DNA of 64,000 nucleotides, taken from NCBI RefSeq assembly GCF_002135315.1, contig NZ_NEGA01000013.1:34373-98372 (forward strand). Direction: 5' to 3'. Positions 1 to 8,059 of the stretch are shown here, piece after piece. The notes below the pieces were generated by a model that did no database searches, was not told the origin of the DNA, and saw only the letters and a program-made list of their open reading frames with translations. Numbering within the stretch: the first letter of the stretch is position 1; each line of letters begins with the position of its first letter. The position numbers and the translations under genes were made by a program. The stretch comes from Acinetobacter sp. ANC 3903. Its GTDB lineage: Bacteria; Pseudomonadota; Gammaproteobacteria; Pseudomonadales; Moraxellaceae.

Positions 1-1
1 T

Positions 2-676
2 ACGCTCACAGGTGCAGCAAAACTGGTCGGACAAGACATTGGTGAAAACTTAAATCCTGTGACCACATTGGGTTCAATGCAAGTCCATATTGGCTATGCC
101 AAAGCACACAAACGTCAAGGTGGCAGCAGTGCCGAATTGCGTACCGATTTATATACTCAATATGGTGGTTTGTATTACGGTATTCACCGCCTGATGATGT
201 ATCCGGCCGATTATGACAAGCCCATTTACCGTTTTGCAGACTACAACTCCGGTATGTACTCAAGTCGCAATGCGGCTTTCCAGAGCATGCTGAATGACTT
301 GACTTCAGATGAGCTAGAACTGGATGGTGATCTGCTGCTGTATACTAAAGAGGGTTCTATTCGCTCTATAAGCAGCCAGTCCGAGCGTGATCTGATTAGT
401 GTTTTTGCTGCCAATAATATTTTGGTTACTCCTCGCCAAATCCGTGCAGACTTGAAAAAGGAAAAACAGAAAGATTTTGAAGATACAGCAACCTATCGCG
501 CTGTATCAAAGCTTTACCAAGAGAAAACCGGCAAAAAACCGATTTATGCTATCATGCCTAAAGTGGTCATTTCAGGTCCCAAATTAAGCCGCGATTATAA
601 TACCAACTGGTATGCAACCCGCGTCAATGGAAGATACCAATCATGTATGCAGCGAGCAAAAAGAATAAAAATCTAG
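2..676 (+). CDS. DUF1615 domain-containing protein, 3' part only
   Basis: The open frame runs in from the left edge, so only the C-terminal 224 residues are present and the true start lies outside the window. The visible part carries the aromatic-rich block of the DUF1615 family, with QYGGLYYGIHRLMMYPADYD followed by YRFADYNSGMYSSRNAAFQ. Family members in Acinetobacter are usually envelope lipoproteins of unknown function, but the N-terminus that would show a lipobox is missing. The stop lies 34 bp inside the downstream HAD phosphatase gene, so the two are probably co-transcribed and translationally coupled. No enzymatic role can be assigned from sequence. Family assignment is by recognition of the motif block. 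Confidence 0.75.
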   Translation, partial: TLTGAAKLVGQDIGENLNPVTTLGSMQVHIGYAKAHKRQGGSSAELRTDLYTQYGGLYYGIHRLMMYPADYDKPIYRFADYNSGMYSSRNAAFQSMLNDLTSDELELDGDLLLYTKEGSIRSISSQSERDLISVFAANNILVTPRQIRADLKKEKQKDFEDTATYRAVSKLYQEKTGKKPIYAIMPKVVISGPKLSRDYNTNWYATRVNGRYQSCMQRAKRIKI

Positions 677-1290
677 CGCTCTTCGACTTTGATGGAACCC
701 TGTGTACCAAGGACAGTTTCACAGGGTTTATCTTCTATGCACTCTCTAAACGTCATATTGTCAAACAGGGCATAAAAATTCTGCCTTGGATTCAGGCCTA
801 CTATCTAAATGCCTATCCTGCACATGCCATGCGTTCTAAATTATTTCGTGCCATGTTTAGTAATGCTAATGCCTTAGAGCTGCAACAAATGGCACAGGAA
901 TATGCTGCGAGCTTAATGAATCAATTAAACCATCCTCTACTGAAACAACTTAAACAGCATCAAGCTTTAGGTGATGATGTAGTCCTGGTTTCAGCATCGG
1001 TTGATGTGTACCTCAAGCCTGTCTGTACGCTATTAAATATTGACTTAATTTGTACCCAGACTGAACAAGTCAATAATATCTATACAGGACAATACACCAC
1101 ACCCGATTGCAGTTCGGAACAGAAAAGACAACGAATTTTAGAAAAATATCATTTAACTGATTATGCGGTAATTTATGCCTATGGTAATAGTCATGAAGAT
1201 AAGGAAATGCTTGCGATGGCCCATTATGCTTACATGGTTGGTGGAGCCGATGATCTGCCAACTATTCTAAGTCATAAAAAATTGGCTTAG
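643..1290 (+). CDS. HAD-superfamily hydrolase, subfamily IB (phosphatase)
   Basis: A 215-residue protein with the HAD motifs in order: motif I DFDGT at residues 15-19 (nucleophile D15, acid/base D17), motif II VSAS near residue 115, and motif IV GNSHEDKEM near residue 180. The helical cap between motifs I and II places it in the SerB-like IB subfamily, which dephosphorylates small phosphomonoesters; the substrate is not predictable. It begins inside the 3' end of the DUF1615 gene, which suggests coupled translation. No signal peptide is visible, so it is likely cytoplasmic. A convergent terminator follows. It is too short and too divergent at the N-terminus to be called serB itself. Confidence 0.85.
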   Translation: MYAASKKNKNLALFDFDGTLCTKDSFTGFIFYALSKRHIVKQGIKILPWIQAYYLNAYPAHAMRSKLFRAMFSNANALELQQMAQEYAASLMNQLNHPLLKQLKQHQALGDDVVLVSASVDVYLKPVCTLLNIDLICTQTEQVNNIYTGQYTTPDCSSEQKRQRILEKYHLTDYAVIYAYGNSHEDKEMLAMAHYAYMVGGADDLPTILSHKKLA

Positions 1291-1311
1291 TTTTATTTAT
1301 GGCTCATAAAA

Positions 1312-1335
1312 AAACCCACAATTCATTGTGGGTTT
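1312..1335 (-). terminator. Intrinsic terminator for the pilin operon
   Basis: A perfect 10-bp stem (AAACCCACAA paired with TTGTGGGTTT) closes a 4-nt loop. Read on the minus strand it is followed by a run of T residues, so it best serves the leftward pilX transcript. It lies between the convergent HAD and pilX genes and may also act rightward more weakly. Confidence 0.8.
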
Positions 1336-1459
1336 AAAAGTATTTTAATCTACAGTAGCGCTTAACAATGCAAAAATTGGAAATCAACTACAATTCATTT
1401 CAACATCTCGTTTCAAAAACAGTTGATAGATTATATGCAAGTATGTGCAAATAGAATCT

Positions 1460-2632
1460 TTACAACTCAACTTCATTCCAAGCCAATACTGTGGTTTTGA
1501 TTGGACCACTACCCGCAAACGGATTATTAGGATCGCCTCCGAGGAAACTGGCATCATAAGTAACAGACATGTTCCCACCTCCATTAAGATTCGTAGCAGC
1601 ATTACCAAAAGTGTATGCTCCTGGGCTACTTCCCTGAATATTCGCCACATACACTCCCCCACGAATTGACGTGTTACCCCCCCCATTCCCGTTAAATGAA
1701 CCTAAAATTATTAGAATACCTTTAAAATCGCACTGGTTACCATTTGGGGAATAGTCACCACGAATAATGACAATCCCTGCACATGATGGAACAGAACTAA
1801 TTAATGCACCAGATACACTTCCATTAATATAAGTCACACCTGATGCATTCTTAATTGATTCAACCAATGCCATTACATTATTTGCATCTCCCCAAATACC
1901 CAAGTCGGTATTTTTCACGCATGCTCCACTTCCAGTAGGACAATCTGCACCCCCACTATAATGGTCTGAATCACGTCTGTTGCTAGGTATACCAGTTAGC
2001 ACAGTACTGGCACTCGAATTCATGGTTGCAATAGCAAGTTTATTTTGACCGTCAATTTTAAAATTATTACTATGTTTACCTTCAAATGTGCCAACTGTTC
2101 CACCCAAAGTCAAGGCACCTGGAAGGTCAGGTAATTTTACAGCACCTGGAAACTGCCCCTTAATCTTGATCTGATAAACGCTTTCGCCCAAAATTTTAGT
2201 CGTACTTCCACTGGTTTTGATTAAATTGCCCGTGACTTTTACGGTGACAATTTTATTGGTGTCATCCCAACATGGATTGCTTGCACAACCCACAGGATGT
2301 TTAGAAGGATCAATCCAGTAATATCCATTATTACCCGAATTAACCGTCAATGCCCCTGAATTGGTATTTGGGATATCTGCAGAGGTATTCCAGTTTTGTT
2401 GCGTTGTTCCTGTCGGCCATCCACCACCGGACGCTTTAAACTGACCGTTTAACCAAGTTAAAAATTGTGTCGCACCATCTTCGGCAGCATTGGTCGTAAT
2501 GACTTTATTATTAATATTTGCAGTCATTTTGCCTTGGATGATCGTGCCACGCATAGCGTAAAGACTGATCATGGTCGCTGCAAATAACACCACTACGGTA
2601 ATCATGAGGACAGAACCTTGTTGTTGTTTCAT
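1460..2632 (-). CDS. pilX: Minor pilin PilX-like, enlarged
   Basis: Starting at the ATG before KQQQGSVLMITVVVLF gives 390 residues. The N-terminus is a class III signal (short basic leader, G/S cleavage site, hydrophobic helix) of the PilX_N type. Canonical PilX is about 170-200 residues, so this protein carries roughly 200 extra residues. The extra region is rich in Gly, Asn, Ser and Thr with short beta-like repeats (for example GSFNGNGGGNTSIRGGVYVA). In type IV pili, minor pilins form the priming complex at the pilus tip. It is the last gene of the pilE-fimT-pilV-pilW-pilX operon and is followed directly by a terminator, with no pilY1. A longer upstream start overlapping pilW is possible but would disrupt the leader. 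Confidence 0.8.
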   Translation of the reverse strand: MKQQQGSVLMITVVVLFAATMISLYAMRGTIIQGKMTANINNKVITTNAAEDGATQFLTWLNGQFKASGGGWPTGTTQQNWNTSADIPNTNSGALTVNSGNNGYYWIDPSKHPVGCASNPCWDDTNKIVTVKVTGNLIKTSGSTTKILGESVYQIKIKGQFPGAVKLPDLPGALTLGGTVGTFEGKHSNNFKIDGQNKLAIATMNSSASTVLTGIPSNRRDSDHYSGGADCPTGSGACVKNTDLGIWGDANNVMALVESIKNASGVTYINGSVSGALISSVPSCAGIVIIRGDYSPNGNQCDFKGILIILGSFNGNGGGNTSIRGGVYVANIQGSSPGAYTFGNAATNLNGGGNMSVTYDASFLGGDPNNPFAGSGPIKTTVLAWNEVEL

Positions 2633-2642
2633 TATCATGACC

Positions 2643-3743
2643 TCAATTGTTGTTGTGAGTAACAAATTCAAGTGGGCTTAAAGTATCACCACATTTAAGT
2701 GTTAACGTCATCTTGTCCCCATTACCGCTTGGCAAAGAATATTCTTCTTTCAATGCGGAAAAAGCACCGCTATTTTCTTGAATTTTCCAATCCACAGTAC
2801 TCCCCACACTTGGGTTAACTGCAAGTTTAATTGTAGTACCTTTAAAAACACCAGTTGATCCAGACATAGCTCCCCAAGTCTTAGTAACAAGAGGAATATC
2901 TGTTCCTTTAGATGTATCATATGTCAACGTAATCTTTGCCAAAATATCGTTGGGACAATTAGGCGTTGGTGGTGGTGTTGGTGTTGTTGGCGTTGTTGGC
3001 GTTGTTGGCGTTGTTGGCGTTGTTGGCGTTGTTGGCGTTGTTGGCGTTGTTGGCGTTGTTGGCGTTGTTGGCGTTGTGCTTGGTGGATTGACAAGACTAG
3101 CCCCCCCTGTCGAAGCCAATTGAGTCATTGCCCGAAGGTGAGACGTCGCAACAAAGTCAATAGTGGGCTGCTGAGCACTGCCATCGTTTATACTCATTTG
3201 GGTCAATACACTGGTTATCGTTCCCCACACGACATCAACAGCAGAATTGATTGCATCGCTAGAGTCTAAATACGGTTGATACGCTAAAGGGGTAGTACCA
3301 GTTCCATTTTGAATCCCATAAGCAACTTTTAATCCCGAGACATTTTTTGCTAACGTAACGGTTTGTATTGTTCCATCATTTAAAACAAGTTCACAAACAA
3401 GTTCATTGTCTGTATTTAGCTTAAATGTATTTACAGAGGAATGATTTGACTCACCTAAACAATCCCTTTGTGAACTATCAAAATATACAATTAACTCATT
3501 ATTATTTGCAGGGAATCCAAATGAAGTGGCTTGTCTTACTAATCGCGTAATCGTTGTCGAAGCAAAGCGAAAATTCTCTTGTGAACGGTCCATCACATCT
3601 TTTTCAAGGATAAGTTTCTGATTGGAAAATAAGACTGTGAATGCACCCGCGGTAATAATTAAACCCACCGTTAAACCCACCATAAGTTCAATCAGAGAAA
3701 CTCCCGCTTGAGAGTATCGCTGACTTGCTATTTTTCTTTTCAT
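2643..3743 (-). CDS. pilW: Minor pilin PilW-like with Pro-Thr linker
   Basis: A 366-residue protein with a prepilin leader (basic stretch, then AGVSLIELMVGLTVGLIITA, cleaved after the Gly). The first 220 residues look like PilW. A linker of ten TPT-type repeats follows, and then a C-terminal domain of about 105 residues beginning near NCPND, with two Cys that could form a disulfide. The linker is encoded by a perfect 9-bp tandem repeat. Standard PilW lacks this linker and extra domain. The added domain would be displayed outside the cell at the pilus tip complex, which suggests an adhesin or surface-binding role, but this is inference. The gene lies 14 bp after pilV and 10 bp before pilX. Confidence 0.8.
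   Translation of the reverse strand: MKRKIASQRYSQAGVSLIELMVGLTVGLIITAGAFTVLFSNQKLILEKDVMDRSQENFRFASTTITRLVRQATSFGFPANNNELIVYFDSSQRDCLGESNHSSVNTFKLNTDNELVCELVLNDGTIQTVTLAKNVSGLKVAYGIQNGTGTTPLAYQPYLDSSDAINSAVDVVWGTITSVLTQMSINDGSAQQPTIDFVATSHLRAMTQLASTGGASLVNPPSTTPTTPTTPTTPTTPTTPTTPTTPTTPTTPTTPTPPPTPNCPNDILAKITLTYDTSKGTDIPLVTKTWGAMSGSTGVFKGTTIKLAVNPSVGSTVDWKIQENSGAFSALKEEYSLPSGNGDKMTLTLKCGDTLSPLEFVTHNNN
2983..3072. repeat. 9-bp minisatellite, ten perfect copies, within pilW
   Basis: GTTGTTGGC (plus strand) is repeated ten times without a mismatch, flanked by degenerate partial copies. It encodes the Pro-Thr-Thr linker of PilW. The unit is a multiple of three, so copy-number change alters linker length without breaking the frame. 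Confidence 0.95.
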
Positions 3744-3757
3744 ACGATGTTCCCCAA

Positions 3758-4261
3758 TTAAACTTCACATTTTGGTACTGAAAAATAATAGATAAAGCTT
3801 TCTTTATCTGCTGGGTTAGCTTCATACCATTTCGCTTTTTTATTTTCCCATTCAATCGTTATTTTATAACGTCGTTTGGTTGCATCATCTATTTCAAGAT
3901 TTCCAGACCAGCCATTCATACGGTTATGTAAAGCAATTTGCTCGGTAGTCAACCCACCAATAAAGTCACTTGTATTCCCCGTCACTTTCCAACGATTTTC
4001 CCATTGCGTTTTAATATTACCAACTTTTCCTGAGGCAGGTTGTCCTGTAGTACTGTCATCTAAAGAACAAACACTCGCCCACATCCTGTCAATCAAATCA
4101 TTGGCTTGAATGCTTGCGATCGTGCGCTGTGTTGTAAGCGCGCTCTGCTGCACAGATTTTATGTGTAACACCCCAAGCCCCAATAGCACTCCTGCGGTGA
4201 TAAACATCGCAATTAATGCTTCCAAAAGTGCAAAACCTTGTTGTGAGTTCATTTTATTCAT
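3758..4261 (-). CDS. pilV: Type IV pilus minor pilin PilV-like
   Basis: This 167-residue protein has the prepilin signature QQGFALLEALIAMFITAGVL near the N-terminus, with cleavage expected between Gly and Phe and a Glu five residues into the mature helix. The sequence after the helix (SALTTQRTIASIQANDLIDRM) matches the PilV family, whose members join FimU, PilW and PilX in the pilus priming complex in the inner membrane and at the pilus tip. It is 3 bp from the preceding fimT-like gene and 14 bp before pilW, so it belongs to the same operon. Two cysteines (near residues 64 and 165) could form a disulfide. Confidence 0.85.
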   Translation of the reverse strand: MNKMNSQQGFALLEALIAMFITAGVLLGLGVLHIKSVQQSALTTQRTIASIQANDLIDRMWASVCSLDDSTTGQPASGKVGNIKTQWENRWKVTGNTSDFIGGLTTEQIALHNRMNGWSGNLEIDDATKRRYKITIEWENKKAKWYEANPADKESFIYYFSVPKCEV

Positions 4262-4264
4262 GAG

Positions 4265-4738
4265 TTAACACCCCGTTTTACTTTTGAACGCTCTACCAAT
4301 GGCTTCTACACACACAGAATAGGTATTTGCATCTGGAATAGTGACTGTTATTTCATGTTCAGCAGTTGTTGATCCGAAGGTGTTAAAGGTTATTGTTTCA
4401 GGACCAGTAATAGAAAGTTGAGAACTGTCAAAAGTCAATTTCTGAATAGGAGTAGTTGAACCAGAATACTTGGCAATTAAACCCACAGACCAATTGGTTT
4501 TGTTTGCTGATAGACAACTTGAACCGTCAGAACTCCCACATACAGTCACTGTTTTACCTAGTCGAATAGCTTCTGTTCTCGATTGTTGTAGAAAACTCAA
4601 AATATCACCGCTACTCGTATTAACTTTAGTATTGTGGAGCATCTGACTTAGATTTGGTGCAGCCAAAGTGGCAATGATTGCCAAAATCGCAATCGTAACC
4701 ATCAATTCAATCAGGGTAAATGCGCTTTGTCGTTTCAT
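4265..4738 (-). CDS. FimT/FimU-type minor pilin (GspH domain)
   Basis: The start chosen is the ATG that overlaps the TGA of pilE (ATGA), giving 157 residues that begin with a short basic leader and AFTLIELMVTIAILAIIATL, a class III prepilin signal. The first residue after the expected cleavage site is Phe and Glu5 of the mature helix is present. The globular part fits the GspH/FimT group and has paired cysteines, including one at the C-terminus. In Pseudomonas, FimU links the minor-pilin tip complex to the major pilin; in Acinetobacter, FimT homologues also bind DNA during uptake. Which role applies here cannot be told from sequence. Longer upstream starts would bury the leader. Confidence 0.8.
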   Translation of the reverse strand: MKRQSAFTLIELMVTIAILAIIATLAAPNLSQMLHNTKVNTSSGDILSFLQQSRTEAIRLGKTVTVCGSSDGSSCLSANKTNWSVGLIAKYSGSTTPIQKLTFDSSQLSITGPETITFNTFGSTTAEHEITVTIPDANTYSVCVEAIGRAFKSKTGC

Positions 4739-5157
4739 TTCCAGCACCCTGAAGTTGAGGGGGTTTTCACACCAGCTTCTGTTAGCGTAAGCGTACCGCA
4801 CAATGTATCATTTTGTGCACTGGTTGGAGTTGCTGTAATGGTATAAGTCTGTGAGACATTCGCCATACTGACTGAAATAGTATAATAGGTAGATACATTA
4901 CTAGGTGCTGTTAGGCTTGTTGGGATAGTTGAAGCAGCAGGGTAACTGAAGCTGGCATTGTATTTACTTTCTAAATATTGAGCCAAGCTAAGCATTGCTG
5001 CTTGTGCTTCTGTACGATGACTTGCCACAATGTATTTCGTATAACTTGGGATTGCTATCGCTGCAAGAATAGCAATAATTGCAACAGTAATCATTAATTC
5101 GATAAGTGTAAAACCCGACTGCTTAGAATGAGGAATGTTCTGTCTATTTATATACAT
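4735..5157 (-). CDS. pilE: Type IV pilin-like protein PilE
   Basis: A 140-residue prepilin with a 15-residue leader ending in KQSG, then FTLIELMITVAIIAILAAIA, the classical N-methylated pilin helix with Glu5. The rest matches the ComE/PilE group of minor pilins in Acinetobacter, with a C-terminal disulfide region (Cys in DTLCGTL and STSGCWK). It is the first gene of the operon, preceded by a long AT-rich intergenic region that should hold the promoter. It overlaps the fimT-like gene by 4 bp. PilE-type minor pilins are incorporated in the pilus and support twitching and natural transformation. Confidence 0.85.
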   Translation of the reverse strand: MYINRQNIPHSKQSGFTLIELMITVAIIAILAAIAIPSYTKYIVASHRTEAQAAMLSLAQYLESKYNASFSYPAASTIPTSLTAPSNVSTYYTISVSMANVSQTYTITATPTSAQNDTLCGTLTLTEAGVKTPSTSGCWK

Positions 5158-5743
5158 TTTATTAATCTCTTACAGTCTGTAACTATCTGTAAAAATACCA
5201 TAAAACAATTAAGGTTGAATTTGTAGAAATGCTCATTTTTTGTTTTACAAATAAAATTTTATTAATACTATTAATAATGATTATTATTTTAAATATTAAA
5301 TAATTACTTATATTTAGCTTTCATAAAATTTATTTAATCAATAATTTTATTATATTTTTCAATGGGATGAAAAAATTAAATAAAAAATATATAAATTATT
5401 TAGCTAAATAGTTTGCAAGTGTTTTTATAACAAGATGTGTATAAGAGATTCGTTTTTATTGACTTTTATTTTCAGATATTAACAATAGCAAAAATGCTCA
5501 AAATAATAAATTTCACATTTTTTTTGAAAAAAAATCAACAAAAATTTACAATAAATTAAAAAAAGTATTTTTTGAAACAGTCTACTCTATGAATTAAATA
5601 TTTGATCTATTTCTCAAATATAAAAAGTGACTCTTTCAAAGTCACTTTTAGTTAAGAATTTGGCTAGATGAGAAAATCACGTCTTATCGCAATTCAAATT
5701 GCTTTCACAACTTAAATGATCTTTCCATCTATTTAAATTTTAT
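5158..5743. other. AT-rich intergenic region upstream of pilE
   Basis: About 590 bp with very high AT content and no convincing coding frame. It should contain the leftward pilE promoter, but no clear sigma-70 or sigma-54 pair stands out. It holds a terminator for the desaturase gene near its right end and a 16-base match to the Tn5 mosaic end near its middle (see findings). Base composition is more AT-rich than the flanking genes. Confidence 0.6.
5623..5649 (-). terminator. Intrinsic terminator after the desaturase gene
   Basis: A 10-bp perfect stem AAAAGTGACT / AGTCACTTTT with a 7-nt loop, followed on the minus strand by more T and A. It lies about 95 bp downstream of the desaturase stop codon. 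Confidence 0.75.
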
Positions 5744-6838
5744 TTACTTCTTGAATGGAAAAGCATATTTAACAATACGTTTAAGCACACTGCCATACTG
5801 TTTAACCAAGCTGGCATTATTGTAATTTAAACCATATTTTTCACAAACTGCCTGAACTTTAGGCGCCATCTTGCGGTAACGGCGTGCCGGAATATCAGGA
5901 TATAAGTGATGCTCAATTTGATGGCTTAAATGACCTGTCAAAATATGGAAGGCTTCCGAACCCGTCAGGTTAGATGAACCTCGGATCTGACGCATATACC
6001 AGTGACCACGGCTTTCATTTTCTAGCACTGATTTCGGGAACACCTCTACATCTTTAGTGAAGTGACCACAGAAAATAATACTAAAGGTCCAGATATTGCG
6101 GATGCCATTAGCAACCAGGTTACCAGTAAATACAGGTAAAGCCGCAGGGCCTGCAATCAATGGGAAAAACACATAATCTTTAAACAATTGTTTGCCAATT
6201 TTCTCTTGCATTGGCTGCCATTCTTTTTTGGCTTGTTCTTTGCTTTTACGACCAAACCATACTTTACCCAATTCCAGGTTTTGAATGGCTACGCCCCATT
6301 GGAACAACAAGCAAAATGGAATGGCATAGATTGGTTGTAAAAGATAGCCTGGTTTCCAGCGCTGTTCCGGAAACAGGCGCAGCAAACCATAACCAATGTC
6401 ATCATCCATACCTTTAATATTGGTATAGGTATGGTGCTTATAGTTATGGGTCTGACGCCAGTTATCTGCCGTGCCGACAATATCCCACTCATAACTTGGA
6501 CCATGGAATTTTGGATCGTTCATCCAGTCATATTGACCATGCATGACATTATGGCCTAGCTCCATGTTTTCCATGATTTTAGCAAAGCCAAGTAAGCCAG
6601 TACCTAAAAACCAAGCTGGTGGGAACCAACCTGCAAACAAACAGGCACGCCCTGCAATCGAAGCATAACGAACGGTTGAATAAACACGACGAATATATTT
6701 GGCATCTTTTTCGCCAATATCATCTAGCACTTCTTGTTTAATTATATCCAATTCACGAGCCAAATCATCTAATTGAGATTGAGTGAGCTCACCATTTTTA
6801 GGATTTTTAAAATATTCTACTTTAACGGGCATATTCAT
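5744..6838 (-). CDS. Membrane fatty acid (acyl-CoA) desaturase, DesB-like
   Basis: A 364-residue integral membrane di-iron desaturase. The three His boxes are visible: HNVMH at residues 96-100, HNYKHH at 131-136 and HQIEHH near residue 305. Hydrophobic segments near residues 60-85 and 165-240 would span the inner membrane. The family introduces a cis double bond (usually delta-9) into acyl chains using electrons from a ferredoxin-type partner. That partner is the reductase gene immediately upstream (14-bp gap), and a divergent DesT/FabR-type repressor lies beyond. The arrangement matches desC-desB/desT of Pseudomonas aeruginosa, where the system restores membrane unsaturation according to the acyl-CoA pool. 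Confidence 0.9.
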   Translation of the reverse strand: MNMPVKVEYFKNPKNGELTQSQLDDLARELDIIKQEVLDDIGEKDAKYIRRVYSTVRYASIAGRACLFAGWFPPAWFLGTGLLGFAKIMENMELGHNVMHGQYDWMNDPKFHGPSYEWDIVGTADNWRQTHNYKHHTYTNIKGMDDDIGYGLLRLFPEQRWKPGYLLQPIYAIPFCLLFQWGVAIQNLELGKVWFGRKSKEQAKKEWQPMQEKIGKQLFKDYVFFPLIAGPAALPVFTGNLVANGIRNIWTFSIIFCGHFTKDVEVFPKSVLENESRGHWYMRQIRGSSNLTGSEAFHILTGHLSHQIEHHLYPDIPARRYRKMAPKVQAVCEKYGLNYNNASLVKQYGSVLKRIVKYAFPFKK

Positions 6839-6852
6839 GATTTTTAACTCAC

Positions 6853-7920
6853 TTATAAATCAATCACAAGATCTGACTGAGCTGAATTGACACATATTTT
6901 TAAGACATTACCGGGTTCTGAATTCTGACTGCCATTCACCAGATTTTTGGTTGAACCTTCTACTTTATTACATACGCATTTATTACAGATGCCCATACGG
7001 CAACCATGAGTCGGTTTGATATTTTGCTGTTCCAGGCTGGTTAAAATGGACTGTCCTTTAGGAATGGCAACCACTTTTTTTGACTTCAACAAGGTTATAT
7101 TGACAAAGCCAATATCAGAATTTTCAACAGCACTCATGCTAAAAGCTTCACTTTTAAAACTCTGCGCATGGGCAAATAACTGTTCTGCCTGTGCGACAAA
7201 TCCAGAAGGACCACAAGCATAAACCACACTATTTTCAATATTTGTAACTAAAGCCACATGGTCTTGGTTTAGACGCACACCTGCATCTTCTTCTTGGGTA
7301 TAAAAAACCTGAAATGAGAAATTAGGATATTGTTCAGCCAGTTTTTCAAAGCGTGTTTTAAATGCACAATCGGCATATTGTTTAACCCAATACAATAACT
7401 GGATCGGTGCTTGAGCCATTTGATCTGTCTTGGATAAGGCCTTGAGTAAACTCAGCATTGGCGTAATACCGCTACCTGCAGCAAGCAATACCATTGGCTG
7501 GGCCTGCGTAGGTAACAGCATATCGCCATAAGGCTGGCCAAACTCAAGAATATCGCCTACTTGCGACTGTTCAACCAACCAAGAGCTGACTTTACCTTGA
7601 TCTACTTTTTTAACTGTAAGCAAAACATGCTGAGCATCAAGCTGAGTCAAACTATAGCTACGTTCATAGCGGATGCCATCAACTTCTACAAAGATCGGAT
7701 GGTGCTGTCCTGCTTGCCCCATTTTAAAATGACGGTTCACTTGAAGAGTCAAGCTTGCCATATTTTGAGCAGCATTTTCTTTTTGAACAATTTTCCCCAA
7801 TGCCTGATTGACAGACCAAAGCGAATTAATTTTTTGCAGCCAGAAATTAGCTGCGTGCTGATCAATAACGCTATCAGCAAGTGAACCCAAGGGAGATTTG
7901 GTTTTTTCTAAAACATGCAT
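6853..7920 (-). CDS. Ferredoxin reductase (FAD/NADPH + 2Fe-2S), DesC-like
   Basis: A 355-residue flavoprotein reductase from the ATG chosen; a GTG four codons upstream is an alternative, and neither has a strong Shine-Dalgarno. Order of domains: FAD-binding barrel with RSYSL near residue 90, NAD(P)-binding domain with AAGSGITPML and ACGPSGF, then a plant-type 2Fe-2S ferredoxin domain whose cysteines lie in CRMGICNKC and a final ICVNS. It would pass electrons from NADPH through FAD and the cluster to the desaturase encoded next in the operon. The pairing matches DesC/DesB. It is expressed divergently from the TetR regulator. Confidence 0.9.
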   Translation of the reverse strand: MHVLEKTKSPLGSLADSVIDQHAANFWLQKINSLWSVNQALGKIVQKENAAQNMASLTLQVNRHFKMGQAGQHHPIFVEVDGIRYERSYSLTQLDAQHVLLTVKKVDQGKVSSWLVEQSQVGDILEFGQPYGDMLLPTQAQPMVLLAAGSGITPMLSLLKALSKTDQMAQAPIQLLYWVKQYADCAFKTRFEKLAEQYPNFSFQVFYTQEEDAGVRLNQDHVALVTNIENSVVYACGPSGFVAQAEQLFAHAQSFKSEAFSMSAVENSDIGFVNITLLKSKKVVAIPKGQSILTSLEQQNIKPTHGCRMGICNKCVCNKVEGSTKNLVNGSQNSEPGNVLKICVNSAQSDLVIDL

Positions 7921-7951
7921 AGTCAGTACCACGCGATTGATTTTTAATTAT

Positions 7952-7967
7952 TATACACATGTATATA
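7952..7967. promoter_or_regulatory. Candidate DesT/FabR operator palindrome
   Basis: TATACACATGTATATA is a near-perfect inverted repeat (7 of 8 positions pair) in the 139-bp gap between the reductase gene and the divergent TetR regulator. FabR/DesT-type regulators bind short palindromes in exactly this position. No binding data; the region is AT-rich, so chance similarity is possible. Confidence 0.45.
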
Positions 7968-8059
7968 TATTTGTATATATATTTAGATTGTTTCTATTCA
8001 TTTCCAAAGTTGCAAGGCAGCAGCTATAATGTTTTCGTATCTCTAATCCTTTGAAAAAT

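Noticed and set aside
2983..3072. Tandem 9-bp repeats considered as CRISPR or mobile repeat
   Set aside because: The repeats are contiguous without spacers, in frame with pilW, and encode a Pro-Thr linker.
5265..5290. AT-rich stretch TTAATAATGATTATTATTTT considered as a Fur box
   Set aside because: The two halves do not form the expected inverted repeat and the region is generally AT-rich; the pilE operon is not an expected Fur target.
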